Shown: piece by piece, positions 10,969-20,359 of the stretch | Layout of the letters: each line of letters begins with the position of its first letter | Numbering within the stretch: the stretch's first letter is position 1 | Source of the DNA: Nitrosomonas sp. | GTDB taxonomy: Bacteria; Pseudomonadota; Gammaproteobacteria; Burkholderiales; Nitrosomonadaceae | Assembly: GCA_024282035.1 (NCBI GenBank) | Contig: JAMWZR010000001.1 | Coordinates: 62,001-126,000 of the forward strand | DNA length: 64,000 nucleotides | Direction: 5' to 3' | The notes under the pieces: generated by a model | What the model was told of the DNA's origin: nothing | Database searches by the model: none | What the model saw: the letters and a program-made list of their open reading frames with translations, nothing else | Program-made: the position numbers and the translations under genes

Positions 10969-11541
10969 TTAGTGTTTACCATCTGCAATAGCTATCCAAC
11001 TCAACGGATTAGATAAGAATGACTCAAAACCACACATCTTAAGATCTTTTTCAGTCCAATGTGATCGATGATTTTCCAGTGGATTTGCCACAACTTCTTG
11101 CTCAATAAATTCCTTCGGCGTACTTACCAAAACATGGCCCTTACATACGCGCTGGCATTCTTTTAAAAAGAGACCACCTTGCTCTTTGTCGAAGTGCTCC
11201 AAAATATCAATAGCTAGAACCAGATCATATGTTCCCGCTTGCAAGGTTGGCAAAATTTTCATTGCATCACCGATCAGCAAACTTGTATAAGCGTATTGAT
11301 GGACTGTATTGATATACCCCGGGTAACCTTCAATCCCGTCAATTCTGATGTTCCACTCACTCTTGTCGCGCTGACGCGCATGCACGCCATCAATTTCAAA
11401 AAGATTGATATTCTCCAAGTTTGTGCGTAGCAAAAAACCATATTGTCCCATCCCAATACCGACATCCAGAATCGCTTGTGGCTTCTGCTGTTCAGCGAAA
11501 CCAACTATCGCACTCAGCTGACTACTGTAACTAAATGGCAT
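10969..11541 (-). CDS. Class I SAM-dependent methyltransferase, substrate unknown
   Basis: A 190-residue protein. A longer frame (to 11571) is open, but ATG 11541 has a strong ribosome site (TAGGAAGGAA) and was chosen. Motif I is ILDVGIGMGQYG, an acidic strand end occurs at INLFEIDGVHA, and motif IV/post-I is DLVLAIDILEHFDKE. This is the methyltransferase 11/23-like fold common in glycan, lipid and small-molecule methylation. It is convergent with the ABC exporter, 31 bases apart, with a small CCAGG/CCTGG hairpin between them. No specific substrate can be inferred. Confidence 0.75.
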   Translation of the reverse strand: MPFSYSSQLSAIVGFAEQQKPQAILDVGIGMGQYGFLLRTNLENINLFEIDGVHARQRDKSEWNIRIDGIEGYPGYINTVHQYAYTSLLIGDAMKILPTLQAGTYDLVLAIDILEHFDKEQGGLFLKECQRVCKGHVLVSTPKEFIEQEVVANPLENHRSHWTEKDLKMCGFESFLSNPLSWIAIADGKH

Positions 11542-11895
11542 ATTCCTTCCTAGAAAATATAAAATAATCACTGATTATCTGGCACCCAACTATTTACCCA
11601 GTGCCTTTTTTTCGAACTCATCTCTTCAGATATATTGATATCGATTGTAACTTGTCTCGAACACTTTCTTCATCGTTTTCTTACTCTGTCTTTGCAATTC
11701 AAGATCTCAGAAACACTCAAAGCAAGTTCAGAAAAAATAACGAATTGGATTCAACCCATGCGAATATAGATTGTTATATGAGCAGAGTTTTTCTGTGCTT
11801 CCCTAAAGGTCTTGAACAAATTGACGTTGCTGAACAGGTTGCAAAAAAACAAAACTGCATCTTAAAAGACCATGATCATATTCTTTGGAGAAAGT

Positions 11896-12465
11896 ATGAA
11901 TAAAAAGATACACCTAGTAACTTGTTTTTTTTCAATGTTTATAACGGGTATATCCACCGTCTCAGCTGAAAAAGTAGCTATACAAGCCAATACTGTTTTT
12001 ATCGTAGATAACAGCGTTGCTGGCTCACAAATCATCGTGAAAAATCTTACTGACGGCACTAAAAACGCCTGTCTGTCGGATAGAGGATTAAACCTGCTTG
12101 GATTAACAACCGATTTGACAGCAACCGATATTGTGGTTAAGGATGCAACAGCCGTTATCACCACTTTTAATGCCAGCGCAACAACCACCGATGTAAAACT
12201 GGTCGATGTAGCCGGATGTTTGACCAATGCACCCATCCCAGTCAAAGAATGTATCACGACTGTAAGCAACGGTGTTCTTACCATACCATGCGTTCAATAC
12301 AACGGTCAGATGCTGTCGGTGGTTCTGGAGCAACGCGGCAATTCCATGAACTGGGAATTAAAATCGTCACCCATTCTCAACGATACATTCAAAAATTATA
12401 AGCTCGAAGATGATAGTGAGGAGGATGACCAAGATCATGGAAGAAACGGGAAGAGAAGTAATTAA
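11896..12465 (+). CDS. Secreted protein of unknown function with acidic tail
   Basis: A 189-residue protein; ATG 11896 is preceded by GGAG. A hydrophobic signal peptide spans about residues 1-24, ending VSAEK. The mature part is rich in Thr, Val and Asp and has four Cys (in NACLSD, AGCLTN, KECITT, TIPCVQ). These could form disulfides. The last 25 residues are strongly charged (DDSEEDDQDHGRN). No family was recognised. It may be periplasmic or surface exposed. It is flanked by a convergent small membrane gene. Confidence 0.6.
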   Translation: MNKKIHLVTCFFSMFITGISTVSAEKVAIQANTVFIVDNSVAGSQIIVKNLTDGTKNACLSDRGLNLLGLTTDLTATDIVVKDATAVITTFNASATTTDVKLVDVAGCLTNAPIPVKECITTVSNGVLTIPCVQYNGQMLSVVLEQRGNSMNWELKSSPILNDTFKNYKLEDDSEEDDQDHGRNGKRSN

Positions 12466-12520
12466 ACCAGGATTCCATCATTCCATGCTTTAATCCTTAT
12501 TCCGTCATTTCAGTCCTGAA

Positions 12521-12570
12521 CCAGGTAATCATTCAAGTAGATCCACAGCGAAACCACACTGATTACCTGG
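12521..12570. repeat. 11-bp perfect inverted repeat between convergent genes
   Basis: CCAGGTAATCA (12521-12531) and TGATTACCTGG (12560-12570) are perfect reverse complements separated by 28 bases. They lie between the convergent 11896 and 12589 genes. There is no T-tract on either side, so it is not a canonical terminator. It could still be a bidirectional transcript-end hairpin. Confidence 0.4.
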
Positions 12571-12588
12571 AAATCGATTCTGGAAAAG

Positions 12589-12825
12589 TCATAACATCAA
12601 ACGCCAGAAAGCCAGTCGATACCACCCCAGAAATGACAGACCCAGCATGATCACACCAGCAAGCAACACAATCCACGCTAATTTGAAATCGAACCAAAGC
12701 AGTCCAAACCCGGTTATCAAAACTATGATTTCCAGAGTCATCAGGCTGGTCAGCAACCACTGACTTTTGACTTGGGAAATCGATATTCCATGTTTCGATG
12801 TATTACAGGTATTAACCTTATCCAT
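12589..12825 (-). CDS. Small inner-membrane protein, unknown
   Basis: A 78-residue protein with two hydrophobic segments (about 23-44 and 49-70). The ribosome site AAGGAG sits 6 bases before the ATG, which supports a real gene. It is the last leftward gene after cysA, 91 bases downstream, and may be the end of the sulfate operon or a separate unit. No family was recognised. Confidence 0.55.
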   Translation of the reverse strand: MDKVNTCNTSKHGISISQVKSQWLLTSLMTLEIIVLITGFGLLWFDFKLAWIVLLAGVIMLGLSFLGWYRLAFWRLML

Positions 12826-12916
12826 GTCTTTCTCCTTGCGTTGATTAATTGACTTACTGATAAATCAGTGCTGACTCCTTCCTATGAATTGTGGTGGTTT
12901 ATTCATTTGTAAATAA

Positions 12917-14017
12917 TCAAAGTATCTGTGACTGCACATCGACATGCGCTTTCCGACTTGGAAACACATCCAGGCGGCGTGGTGTAATGAATACTTCGTC
13001 GCCCTTCACCAGTTGTAATTCGCGAAAACGCTCCTTGTTCAGCTCAACCTGGATTGGTGTAATATCCACGTCATTCTTACGCACCAGTTCGAGACGCACG
13101 ATCGGTCCCACAGTCAAAATATGCACGACCAGTGCAGACATAGCTGCGGCGCCATTAGCAGTACGCTCGACTTCGATTTCATGGGGACGGACATAAGCCA
13201 CTGCGGCTTGCTCTTCGGCTTCGGCATGCTCAGGAGCGTCCAGCTCGATATCACCGATCCACGCCCGGCCACGATGCAGCCGGCTATGAAACAGATTCAC
13301 ATTACCCAGAAATTCGTACACGAACGGACTGGCGGGTTGTTCGTACACTTCATCCGGCGTGCCGATCTGCTCGATACGCCCCTCGTTCATGACAACCACA
13401 CGATCCGCGACTTCCAGTGCTTCTTCCTGATCATGGGTTACAAATACACTGGTGATGTGCATATCATCATGCAGTCGCCGCAACCACGACCGTAACTCCT
13501 TGCGCACCTTGGCATCCAGGGCACCGAAAGGCTCATCCAGCAGTAATACCTTGGGCTCGACCGCCAATGCGCGCGCCAGCGCAATCCGCTGCCGTTGCCC
13601 GCCGGAAAGCTGATGTGGATAACGATCCGCCAGCCAGTCCAATTGCACCAGATGCAGCAATTTCATGACGCGATCACGTATCTCGTCGTTAGAAGGGCGG
13701 AATGCTTTCGGGCGCACTCGCAACCCAAACGCAACATTCTCGAAAATTGTCATATTGCGAAACAGGGCATAGTGCTGAAAAACGAAACCAACCTGACGTT
13801 CGCGCACGTGCTGATCGGTTGCATCCTCGCCATGAAACAATACTTGCCCGCTGTCCGCAGTTTCCAGTCCGGCAATGACCCTTAATAGTGTGGTTTTACC
13901 TGAACCGGAAGGACCGAGCAAAGCCAGCAATTCGCCCGAATGCACTTGCAAACTGACATCGTGCAGCGCTGTAAATGTACCGAATTGTTTGGATAAATTT
14001 AAAACGTCAATACTCAT
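12917..14017 (-). CDS. cysA: Sulfate/thiosulfate ABC transporter ATPase
   Basis: A 366-residue ABC ATPase. Walker A is GPSGSGKTT, the signature LSGGQRQR and Walker [13 protein letters not shown], then a C-terminal regulatory (TOBE-like) domain. The N-terminus [13 protein letters not shown] is typical of CysA. Its start overlaps the end of cysW by 4 bases (ATGA). It energises sulfate import with CysT and CysW using the binding protein encoded upstream. Confidence 0.95.
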   Translation of the reverse strand: MSIDVLNLSKQFGTFTALHDVSLQVHSGELLALLGPSGSGKTTLLRVIAGLETADSGQVLFHGEDATDQHVRERQVGFVFQHYALFRNMTIFENVAFGLRVRPKAFRPSNDEIRDRVMKLLHLVQLDWLADRYPHQLSGGQRQRIALARALAVEPKVLLLDEPFGALDAKVRKELRSWLRRLHDDMHITSVFVTHDQEEALEVADRVVVMNEGRIEQIGTPDEVYEQPASPFVYEFLGNVNLFHSRLHRGRAWIGDIELDAPEHAEAEEQAAVAYVRPHEIEVERTANGAAAMSALVVHILTVGPIVRLELVRKNDVDITPIQVELNKERFRELQLVKGDEVFITPRRLDVFPSRKAHVDVQSQIL

Positions 14018-14886
14018 TCGTGACCTCGTTGTTGATGTTGTCGATTACGAAATTCAATCAGTGTTTTCAAAGCCAGTGTCACCAGAGCCAGTAATGCCAG
14101 CAGTGAAGCCACGGCAAATGCGGCGGCAAAATTGTATTCGTTGTAAAGGATTTCCACGTGCAATGGCATGGTGTTGGTGCTGCCACGAATATGTCCGGAC
14201 ACGACCGAAACCGCTCCGAATTCGCCCATTGCCCGTGCGTTACACAAAATGGCGCCGTAGAGCAGACCCCATTTGATATTCGGTAAAGTAATCTTGAAAA
14301 AGGTTTGCCAGCCACTTGCTCCCAACACCACGGCAGCTTCTTCCTCTTCCGTACCTTGTGCCTGCATCAGCGGAATTAATTCCCTGGCAATGAACGGCAC
14401 CGTGACGAACACCGTTGCGAGAACAATCCCCGGCACAGCGAAAATGACTTTGAAGTCATGCTCGGACAGCCACGGACCCAACCAGCCTTGCAGGCCGAAA
14501 ACCAGCACATAAATCAAACCCGATACGACGGGCGATACTGAAAAAGGTAGATCGATCAGGGTAATCAGCAGGTTCTTGCCACGGAATTCAAACTTGGCAA
14601 TGGCCCAGGCAGCTGCAACGCCGAAGATCATGTTCAAAGGCACAGCAATGGCTGCCACAGTCAATGTCAACTTGATGGCTGACAAGGCATCGGGATCGGT
14701 GATCGCCGCCACATATACCTCCACTCCTTTCTTGAAAGCCTCATAAAAAACGGAAATCAGTGGAATGAATAAAAATAGCGTCAGAAACAACAAGGCTATG
14801 CTGATCAGCGCCCAACGCACCCATCTCGGTTCTTGTGTTGCTTTCTGCTGTGCAGCAGGGGACAAGGGAAAAGTTATGGTTGTCAT
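14014..14886 (-). CDS. cysW: Sulfate ABC transporter permease CysW
   Basis: A 290-residue inner-membrane permease with about six hydrophobic segments. The EAA-type cytoplasmic loop reads [21 protein letters not shown]. The C-terminal stretch [20 protein letters not shown] is characteristic of CysW. It is separated from cysT by 7 bases and overlaps cysA, so it is in the middle of an operon. It forms the heterodimeric sulfate channel with CysT. Confidence 0.95.
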   Translation of the reverse strand: MTTITFPLSPAAQQKATQEPRWVRWALISIALLFLTLFLFIPLISVFYEAFKKGVEVYVAAITDPDALSAIKLTLTVAAIAVPLNMIFGVAAAWAIAKFEFRGKNLLITLIDLPFSVSPVVSGLIYVLVFGLQGWLGPWLSEHDFKVIFAVPGIVLATVFVTVPFIARELIPLMQAQGTEEEEAAVVLGASGWQTFFKITLPNIKWGLLYGAILCNARAMGEFGAVSVVSGHIRGSTNTMPLHVEILYNEYNFAAAFAVASLLALLALVTLALKTLIEFRNRQHQQRGHE

Positions 14887-14893
14887 CTTAACC

Positions 14894-15727
14894 TCAGGTT
14901 TTACTACTACGTCGCCGACTCCACCATTGCAACAGGTTGATGATCAGCAGCAAGATAAAAGAAATAACTAGCATCACCACGGAAAGTGCCGTAGCACCCG
15001 CATAATCGTATTGCTCCAGCTTGGTGATGATGAGTAGTGGCGTGATTTCGGAAATCATCGGCATGTTTCCGGCAATGAAAATTACCGAACCGTACTCGCC
15101 GATCGCCCGTGCAAATGCCAGTGCGAATCCAGTCATCAGTGCCGGAAAAATTGCCGGAAATATCACCCGCGTAAAGGTTTGCCAGCGATTAGCGCCTAGC
15201 GTCGCAGCGGCTTCTTCCAGTTCGGCTTCGACATCTTCCAGAACCGGCTGCACCGTACGCACGACAAAGGGCAATCCGATGAAAGTCAGTGCCACAAAAA
15301 TGCCCAATGGGGTAAAAGCCACCTTGATACCCAGTGGCTCGAGATACTGACCTATCCAGCCATTGCCGGCATACAGCGCAGTCAATGCGATACCTGCAAC
15401 GGCGGTTGGTAAAGCAAATGGCAGATCAACCAGGGCATCAACGAATTTCTTGCCGGGAAAGTGGTAACGCACGAGCACCCACGCTACCAGCAGGCCAAAT
15501 AGCGCATTCACCAAGGCTGCGGCAAATGACGCACCGAAAGTCAAACGATATGACGCCAGCACACGCGGCGTCGTGACAATGGACCAGAAATCGGGCCAAC
15601 TGAGTTCGGCCGTGCGTATGAATGCAGCCGATAATGGAATCAATACGATCAGGCTCAAATAGAGCAGGGTAAAACCCAGTGCCAGATTAAAGCCCGGCAA
15701 AATGCTATGTTGTTTTAGTGGATACAC
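14894..15727 (-). CDS. cysT: Sulfate ABC transporter permease CysT (CysU)
   Basis: A 277-residue permease. It starts with GTG (15727) behind an AGGAG ribosome site. The EAA loop [20 protein letters not shown] and the segment [16 protein letters not shown] are typical of CysT. It lies 22 bases after the EAL-like gene and 7 bases before cysW. Confidence 0.95.
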   Translation of the reverse strand: MYPLKQHSILPGFNLALGFTLLYLSLIVLIPLSAAFIRTAELSWPDFWSIVTTPRVLASYRLTFGASFAAALVNALFGLLVAWVLVRYHFPGKKFVDALVDLPFALPTAVAGIALTALYAGNGWIGQYLEPLGIKVAFTPLGIFVALTFIGLPFVVRTVQPVLEDVEAELEEAAATLGANRWQTFTRVIFPAIFPALMTGFALAFARAIGEYGSVIFIAGNMPMISEITPLLIITKLEQYDYAGATALSVVMLVISFILLLIINLLQWWSRRRSSKT

Positions 15728-15749
15728 TGCACACTCCTGTATGTCACGG

Positions 15750-16601
15750 TCATGGCTTGGAACTGACTGTCGAATCAGTCAAATCCGAAATGGGTAATAA
15801 TTCAGCTTCTTTAATAAGGTTTTGCGGTTTGCCGATCAAATTGCCTTGCAAATAATCCGCTTTAGCTCTGATGGCTGCAGACAAATGTGCTGGCGTTTCC
15901 ACATCTCGCACCAGCAAACTGCCGCCATAGCTGTGTATGGTATTAATCAGCGCGGCTACGGCTTCATGCCGTTGCAAGTCACCCGCTTCGATCCGCACGA
16001 AATCGGGATACAGACTGCCCAGCTCAGTCATCCAGTCAATCCGGTTGCCGGTATAGTTGGCGGCGATGCGGTAGCCTCGTGAGCGATAGTTGGTAATGAC
16101 ATGCTGCAGCAATTTCCAGTTACGGTTGACGATGGCCGGAATTTCAATCACCACCTGCGAAGTTCTCACTCCGATCAGATCGAGAAAATTCTCGAAGGCC
16201 CGGCCGTGATCATCCTTGACGCTCTCCAGTAAGCGGGGGTGAACATCAACAAACAACACGGTATTTGCCTTGGAAGTGTTGTTGAAATAATAATTTAAGG
16301 CATGAATGGCTCGGCATAACCGATCCAGATCAATCAGCTGTTCATCCTTCGATGCCAGGGCAAAAACCTGCCACGGCCATAACGCAACCTGTCCATGAGC
16401 CTTGGAACGAACATAAGCCGCGTGTCCCAAGGTGATTCCCTGATCAATACCCCAAACCGGCTGAAACACGCTGGTCAATTCGCATTGATAAAATTGGCCG
16501 CTGATCCAACCCTTTTCATCTCGTTTGAGTGCGTAATCCGTAGCGGACTGAATCAGCTCGAATTCGTTTTTGATACTGGTATTGATGCTGGTTTTACTCA
16601 T
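15750..16601 (-). CDS. Degenerate EAL-domain protein in the sulfate operon
   Basis: A 283-residue soluble protein; ATG 16601 follows AAGGAG. Most of the length aligns by eye with an EAL (c-di-GMP phosphodiesterase) barrel: [27 protein letters not shown], and [11 protein letters not shown] near the end. The signature Glu of the EAL motif is replaced by Ala61 (GHAAYVR where GYEALLR is expected), and the LEITE-like motif is IEIPA. Hydrolysis is therefore unlikely; binding of c-di-GMP or a protein-interaction role is possible. It lies between DUF2325 and cysT in a tightly spaced operon, which suggests a regulatory role in sulfate uptake (inference). Confidence 0.8.
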   Translation of the reverse strand: MSKTSINTSIKNEFELIQSATDYALKRDEKGWISGQFYQCELTSVFQPVWGIDQGITLGHAAYVRSKAHGQVALWPWQVFALASKDEQLIDLDRLCRAIHALNYYFNNTSKANTVLFVDVHPRLLESVKDDHGRAFENFLDLIGVRTSQVVIEIPAIVNRNWKLLQHVITNYRSRGYRIAANYTGNRIDWMTELGSLYPDFVRIEAGDLQRHEAVAALINTIHSYGGSLLVRDVETPAHLSAAIRAKADYLQGNLIGKPQNLIKEAELLPISDLTDSTVSSKP

Positions 16602-16651
16602 GAAATACTCCTTCATTCATGGATCGTGCGATCCTCAAAATTGATTAGGCA

Positions 16652-17002
16652 TTAGTGCAATCTCCGTATAGGTTTTGGGGTGCAGCAGGCATAAGGACAA
16701 CAACCCGTTGCGTCAGCCAGCTCCTCGTTTTGTATCAGTTTGTGTCTCAGCTCGTTCACCGAGCGATGGCAATACAGCAGGGGAATCTTGTTGCGGTTCG
16801 CTTTTTCTTTCACAGCATGCGCCAGGCTATGACTGACATAATCGCACACCAGCACAACCAGCTTCGTTTCATTGGGTAGTGCCCGTTTGCCGTATCCCTT
16901 TTTGCGGCCATTCCAGTGCTCGACCTGCACATTGCGCTTTGAGGCAATCAGTTGCTTGAACGAACCGACATAATCCCCACCGACTATCAGAACTGTCATC
17001 AT
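16652..17002 (-). CDS. DUF2325 domain protein
   Basis: A 116-residue cytoplasmic protein. The start is VLIVGGDYVGSFKQLI, then VEHWNGRKKGYGKRALP, LVVLVCDYVSHSLAHAVK and PLLYCHRSVNEL, the layout of DUF2325. The C-terminus adds a Cys-rich stretch (TGCCPYACCTP). Tandem ATGs occur at 17002 and 16999; the second has better spacing to AAGGAT. It lies between sbp and the EAL-like gene, with gaps of 39 and 50 bases. Function is unknown; the Cys-rich tail could bind metal. Confidence 0.8.
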   Translation of the reverse strand: MMTVLIVGGDYVGSFKQLIASKRNVQVEHWNGRKKGYGKRALPNETKLVVLVCDYVSHSLAHAVKEKANRNKIPLLYCHRSVNELRHKLIQNEELADATGCCPYACCTPKPIRRLH

Positions 17003-17041
17003 TTATCCTTTGCTAGAAAAAGCGAACCTGATATGAACAGG

Positions 17042-18043
17042 CTATTGATTCAAGTAAATCTGATCGAATGTCCCGCCATCGGCAAAATGCGTTTTGTGCG
17101 CATTTTTCCAACCACCAAAAGCCTCATCGATTTTGAATAATTCGATCTGCGGAAACTGTTTGATATATTTCTTGGAAACTTTTTCATTGGTAGGGCGGTA
17201 AAAATGCTTTGCTGCAATTTCCTGACCTTCTTCCGAATAGAGATATTCAAGATAGGCTTCGGCAACCTGACGCGTACCGCGTTTATCAACGACTTTATCC
17301 ACGACAGCGACGGGCGGCTCAGCCAGCACGCTCAATGACGGTACGACGATTTCAAACTTGTCCGCACCATATTCCTTGAGCGCCAGAAATGCCTCGTTTT
17401 CCCAAGAAATGAAAACATCACCGACGCCGCGCTCGACGAATGTCGTGGTCGATCCACGCGCACCAGAATCCAGAACCGGGACATTTTTATAAATATCCCT
17501 GACGAAATCCTTTGCCTTGTCTTCACCAAAGCGGCGTTTGCCGTATTCCCATGCCGCCAGATAATTCCATTGCGCACCACCGGAAGTTTTTGGATTGGGC
17601 GTAATGACAGAAACACCTGCGCGCGCCAGATCATCCCAATTCTTTATGCCTTTGGGATTGCCTTTGCGTACCAGAAAAATGATCGTCGAGGTGTAGGGTG
17701 TGCTATTCAGCGACAGGCGTTTTTGCCAGTCTTCGGGCAACAGCTTGGCCTTTTCGGCAATGGCATTGATATCATTGGCCAGCGCCAATGTGACCACATC
17801 GGCTTCTAATCCATCGATAACGGAGCGTGCCTGCTTCCCGGAGCCACCATGCGACTGCTTGATGGATACGACTTCCTTGGTTTTTTCTTGCCAGTGTTTG
17901 GTAAAAGCCTTGTTGAATTCCTGATACAGTTCTCGCGTTGGATCATAAGATACATTCAGCAAGGTTTTTTCTGCCATTGCATGAACACTGGTCAACAAGC
18001 TAGTCGCTAACAGGGTGGTGGTAAGCAAGTTTCTAATTTTCAT
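17042..18043 (-). CDS. sbp: Periplasmic sulfate-binding protein
   Basis: A 333-residue exported protein. The signal peptide spans about residues 1-24 (ends VHAMA). The mature protein begins with [11 protein letters not shown] and contains [16 protein letters not shown], the two signatures of prokaryotic sulfate-binding proteins. Length matches the family. It delivers sulfate to CysTWA encoded four and more genes downstream. It sits 33 bases after the porin gene. Confidence 0.95.
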   Translation of the reverse strand: MKIRNLLTTTLLATSLLTSVHAMAEKTLLNVSYDPTRELYQEFNKAFTKHWQEKTKEVVSIKQSHGGSGKQARSVIDGLEADVVTLALANDINAIAEKAKLLPEDWQKRLSLNSTPYTSTIIFLVRKGNPKGIKNWDDLARAGVSVITPNPKTSGGAQWNYLAAWEYGKRRFGEDKAKDFVRDIYKNVPVLDSGARGSTTTFVERGVGDVFISWENEAFLALKEYGADKFEIVVPSLSVLAEPPVAVVDKVVDKRGTRQVAEAYLEYLYSEEGQEIAAKHFYRPTNEKVSKKYIKQFPQIELFKIDEAFGGWKNAHKTHFADGGTFDQIYLNQ

Positions 18044-18076
18044 GATTCATTCTCCAAAAAATTTAAGCGAAAGAGG

Positions 18077-19762
18077 TTATAAAAGGCTGATGAGTACTTC
18101 GAAATATAAAAAGTCGGTGTCACCTGAGCGCTGATCCACGCAAGGATGCTTGTTCAATGCCTCGCAGGAATTGGCGGCAATGCGGTTTTTCACGAAATTG
18201 CCTGCAGTAAAATGGGTATAGCCCAGAATAGTGCTGATACGCGATGTGGGCTGATAACGTATGCGACCCTCAAACGCATGACCGCCAAAATCCCCACTTT
18301 GTCCCGTACGATCGCGATTGAATCCAGGATCCTTGACGGTATTACTGATATTGCCATCGAGAATATCGAACATACGGTCGGTTTTGCTGGCCAGCCAATA
18401 ACCGCCATACCCCAGTTCAAAACCAAGTTTCTGTGTCGGGCTGAATTCAAACCGGATCTTCGGTGCTTTCAAGTTTTCATAAATGACGTAGTGATCCGCT
18501 GACCAGGGTCGGGCAAACCCGAAGAAACGATCGAAACGGTTGTCTACATTGTCCGTTGGATTCTTGTCGCCGGATGCATAACCATAAAACAAGCCAATAC
18601 GGGGCTTCCAGGCATGCTCGAAAGTCTTGCCAACTTCGATGGTATATCCATGTGCATCCACACGATTGGGTCCTGAAAATCCCAACTGATGGTTATAGCT
18701 GACATCAAAATCGAAATAGTTTGAAGCTTTGCCATAGATACGGAAACCAGGCATGTGAATCTGTCTGTCCAGTCTGTTGGTCGCGGTAAATCCATCGGGA
18801 TCACCGACTTGCTTTTGACCCATGTAGTAAGTCTGGATGGTTGCAATATCCGACCATCTGCGCCAGGTTCCAATGGCACCGAAAAACCACAAATTGTCAT
18901 TTGCTTCGTCAAAGCGTTTTTGCAAGCGACGCACCGGTTGCATACCAAACAAATCCAGTTCCCAATCATTGGCCTCACGCCCCAGATTTAAGCGGAAACC
19001 TTCAAAGGTATTGGTCGTGTTGCGCCACTCGTTACGTGCAATGAAACGACGGTCTGTCGTTTCATAAGCCATACGACCAACCCGGAAGCGCAGTGGACGA
19101 TCATTGCCTAAATCATCGGAACCCAATGCTTTCTTGAAATACAACTCACCATAGGCATTGAGCAAATCGAATTCATTCCTTTCCTGATCGGTAATGGCAT
19201 GCTTGTTGTTATAAACACGTGAATCCTGGAATTCCACGGCAAAACGGAAGGGATCCAAAATATCACGAATGCCGATCCAAGCACGATTCCGCAAAAAAAA
19301 CGGATTATCTTCACCGCCTTCGATGCGCCGAACATCGTTGTTACGCCATTCGTAACGCGTACGATGTTCAAATCCAATATCCAGCCAGGTAATATCCTTG
19401 AATGCCTCGACACCAATATCACTCAGGCGGCGGACATAGCGTGGCGGATCGGAATCGGGATTGGTGGCATAGCTGTTTGAGCGGCGATGATAGCTCGTCG
19501 GTGCATTGGCTTTCGGTGCAACCGTAGCTGAGGGCTTTCCCTGCTCCACAGGTTTTGTTTGAGCCGATGATTTATCACCTGTTGATTTGGTTGTTTCATC
19601 GGACATCTGCTGCACCAATTGCACAACATTTTGTTGCATGGCTTGAAAATCCAGAAATTTTTTTTCTTCTGTTTCTGTCGATGCTTTTGCTGAACCAATT
19701 ACAATTGGGCTCACTATCGCCACATGCAACAACACCTTCAATGACCTTTCAAAAAACTTCAC
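18077..19762 (-). CDS. Alginate-export-family outer-membrane porin
   Basis: A 561-residue protein. A TTG-started frame opens at 19792, but GTG 19762 preceded by CAGGAGAG is the better start. A signal peptide (about 1-27, ending GSAKA) is followed by a linker rich in Gln, Thr and Pro, then a long alternating region with many aromatic residues (about 120-561), starting LDIGFEHRTRYEWRNND. This is the AlgE-like beta-barrel pattern. The protein ends in FEVLISLL, hydrophobic as in porins. As the second gene of the sulfate operon it may serve outer-membrane entry of sulfate or organosulfonates rather than alginate export (inference). Confidence 0.8.
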   Translation of the reverse strand: MKFFERSLKVLLHVAIVSPIVIGSAKASTETEEKKFLDFQAMQQNVVQLVQQMSDETTKSTGDKSSAQTKPVEQGKPSATVAPKANAPTSYHRRSNSYATNPDSDPPRYVRRLSDIGVEAFKDITWLDIGFEHRTRYEWRNNDVRRIEGGEDNPFFLRNRAWIGIRDILDPFRFAVEFQDSRVYNNKHAITDQERNEFDLLNAYGELYFKKALGSDDLGNDRPLRFRVGRMAYETTDRRFIARNEWRNTTNTFEGFRLNLGREANDWELDLFGMQPVRRLQKRFDEANDNLWFFGAIGTWRRWSDIATIQTYYMGQKQVGDPDGFTATNRLDRQIHMPGFRIYGKASNYFDFDVSYNHQLGFSGPNRVDAHGYTIEVGKTFEHAWKPRIGLFYGYASGDKNPTDNVDNRFDRFFGFARPWSADHYVIYENLKAPKIRFEFSPTQKLGFELGYGGYWLASKTDRMFDILDGNISNTVKDPGFNRDRTGQSGDFGGHAFEGRIRYQPTSRISTILGYTHFTAGNFVKNRIAANSCEALNKHPCVDQRSGDTDFLYFEVLISLL

Positions 19763-19899
19763 TATTGCTCTCCTGAATGATCCCTCCAGCAATCTGGTTG
19801 GGTCATCGTTTATTTTTATTCTGTAGCACCCCCTTTTTTGGGTCGGTGTTCTGCTTTTGCGACCAATCGGACCTGATCACCGGAATGGATTGCCTAGAT

Positions 19900-20124
19900 T
19901 CAAGATTTGTTTGCCTTGCGGACAGATCCACCCTGACTCAAGCGGATTTTTTCCCGACATTCGATTTGCATGACCTTGCCTTCATGCACGACTACCTCGA
20001 CCGATCCATATTCGATTGCTGCAATGGCCCGCAAAATTTCCTGGGCAATTTCCACCGGTACCCGTTTACTTGTATCCCTGATGGCAAGGGGTGCTTCTAA
20101 GTCTAATTGTGCGTTGGTATCCAT
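19900..20124 (-). CDS. YezD-like small protein (DUF2292)
   Basis: A 74-residue protein. IAQEILRAIAAIEYGSVEVVVHEGKV plus MQIECREKIRL matches the DUF2292/YezD family pattern: a helix, then YGSVEVVV, then GKV-QIE-EKIRL. AGGTGA precedes the ATG. It is the first gene of the leftward sulfate-uptake cluster, 137 bases ahead of the porin. Members of this family commonly sit next to sulfate and cysteine genes, so a small regulatory or accessory role in sulfur uptake is likely. Confidence 0.8.
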   Translation of the reverse strand: MDTNAQLDLEAPLAIRDTSKRVPVEIAQEILRAIAAIEYGSVEVVVHEGKVMQIECREKIRLSQGGSVRKANKS

Positions 20125-20194
20125 CTACTTCACCTGATTGAAAAAAATATCAATGGGTGCGAACGATATCAGCTTTACGATATAAACAAAAATA

Positions 20195-20214
20195 ATATTT
20201 ATTTAAATAAATAT
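20195..20214. promoter_or_regulatory. 20-bp perfect AT palindrome upstream of the sulfate operon
   Basis: ATATTTATTTAAATAAATAT is an uninterrupted perfect palindrome 71 bases before the YezD-like start, in the gap to cca. Its all-A/T composition suits a regulator operator (the operon would be expected to have a CysB/Cbl-type activator) or a promoter element. In AT-rich DNA it could also be chance. Confidence 0.35.
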
Positions 20215-20359
20215 GCTTATTAGTTATATATAATGCAGGGTGACACTCTGCTGAGTTTCGTAAATTGATGCAGGGCAAAATTTACAAGCGTATATACGCT
20301 GAAATAGAAACCGGAAAACGATCGAAGAAATTTATGAAAAAATAGGCAGTAAAACGAGA

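Noticed and set aside
11601..11903. Open frame of 100 codons before the secreted orphan
   Set aside because: GTG start without ribosome site, no signal or motif, and it overlaps the start of the orphan; low coding support.
12856..12869. ACTGAT-AA-ATCAGT inverted repeat after cysA
   Set aside because: Arms of 6 bp with a 2-base loop and no T-tract; too short to call an operator or terminator.
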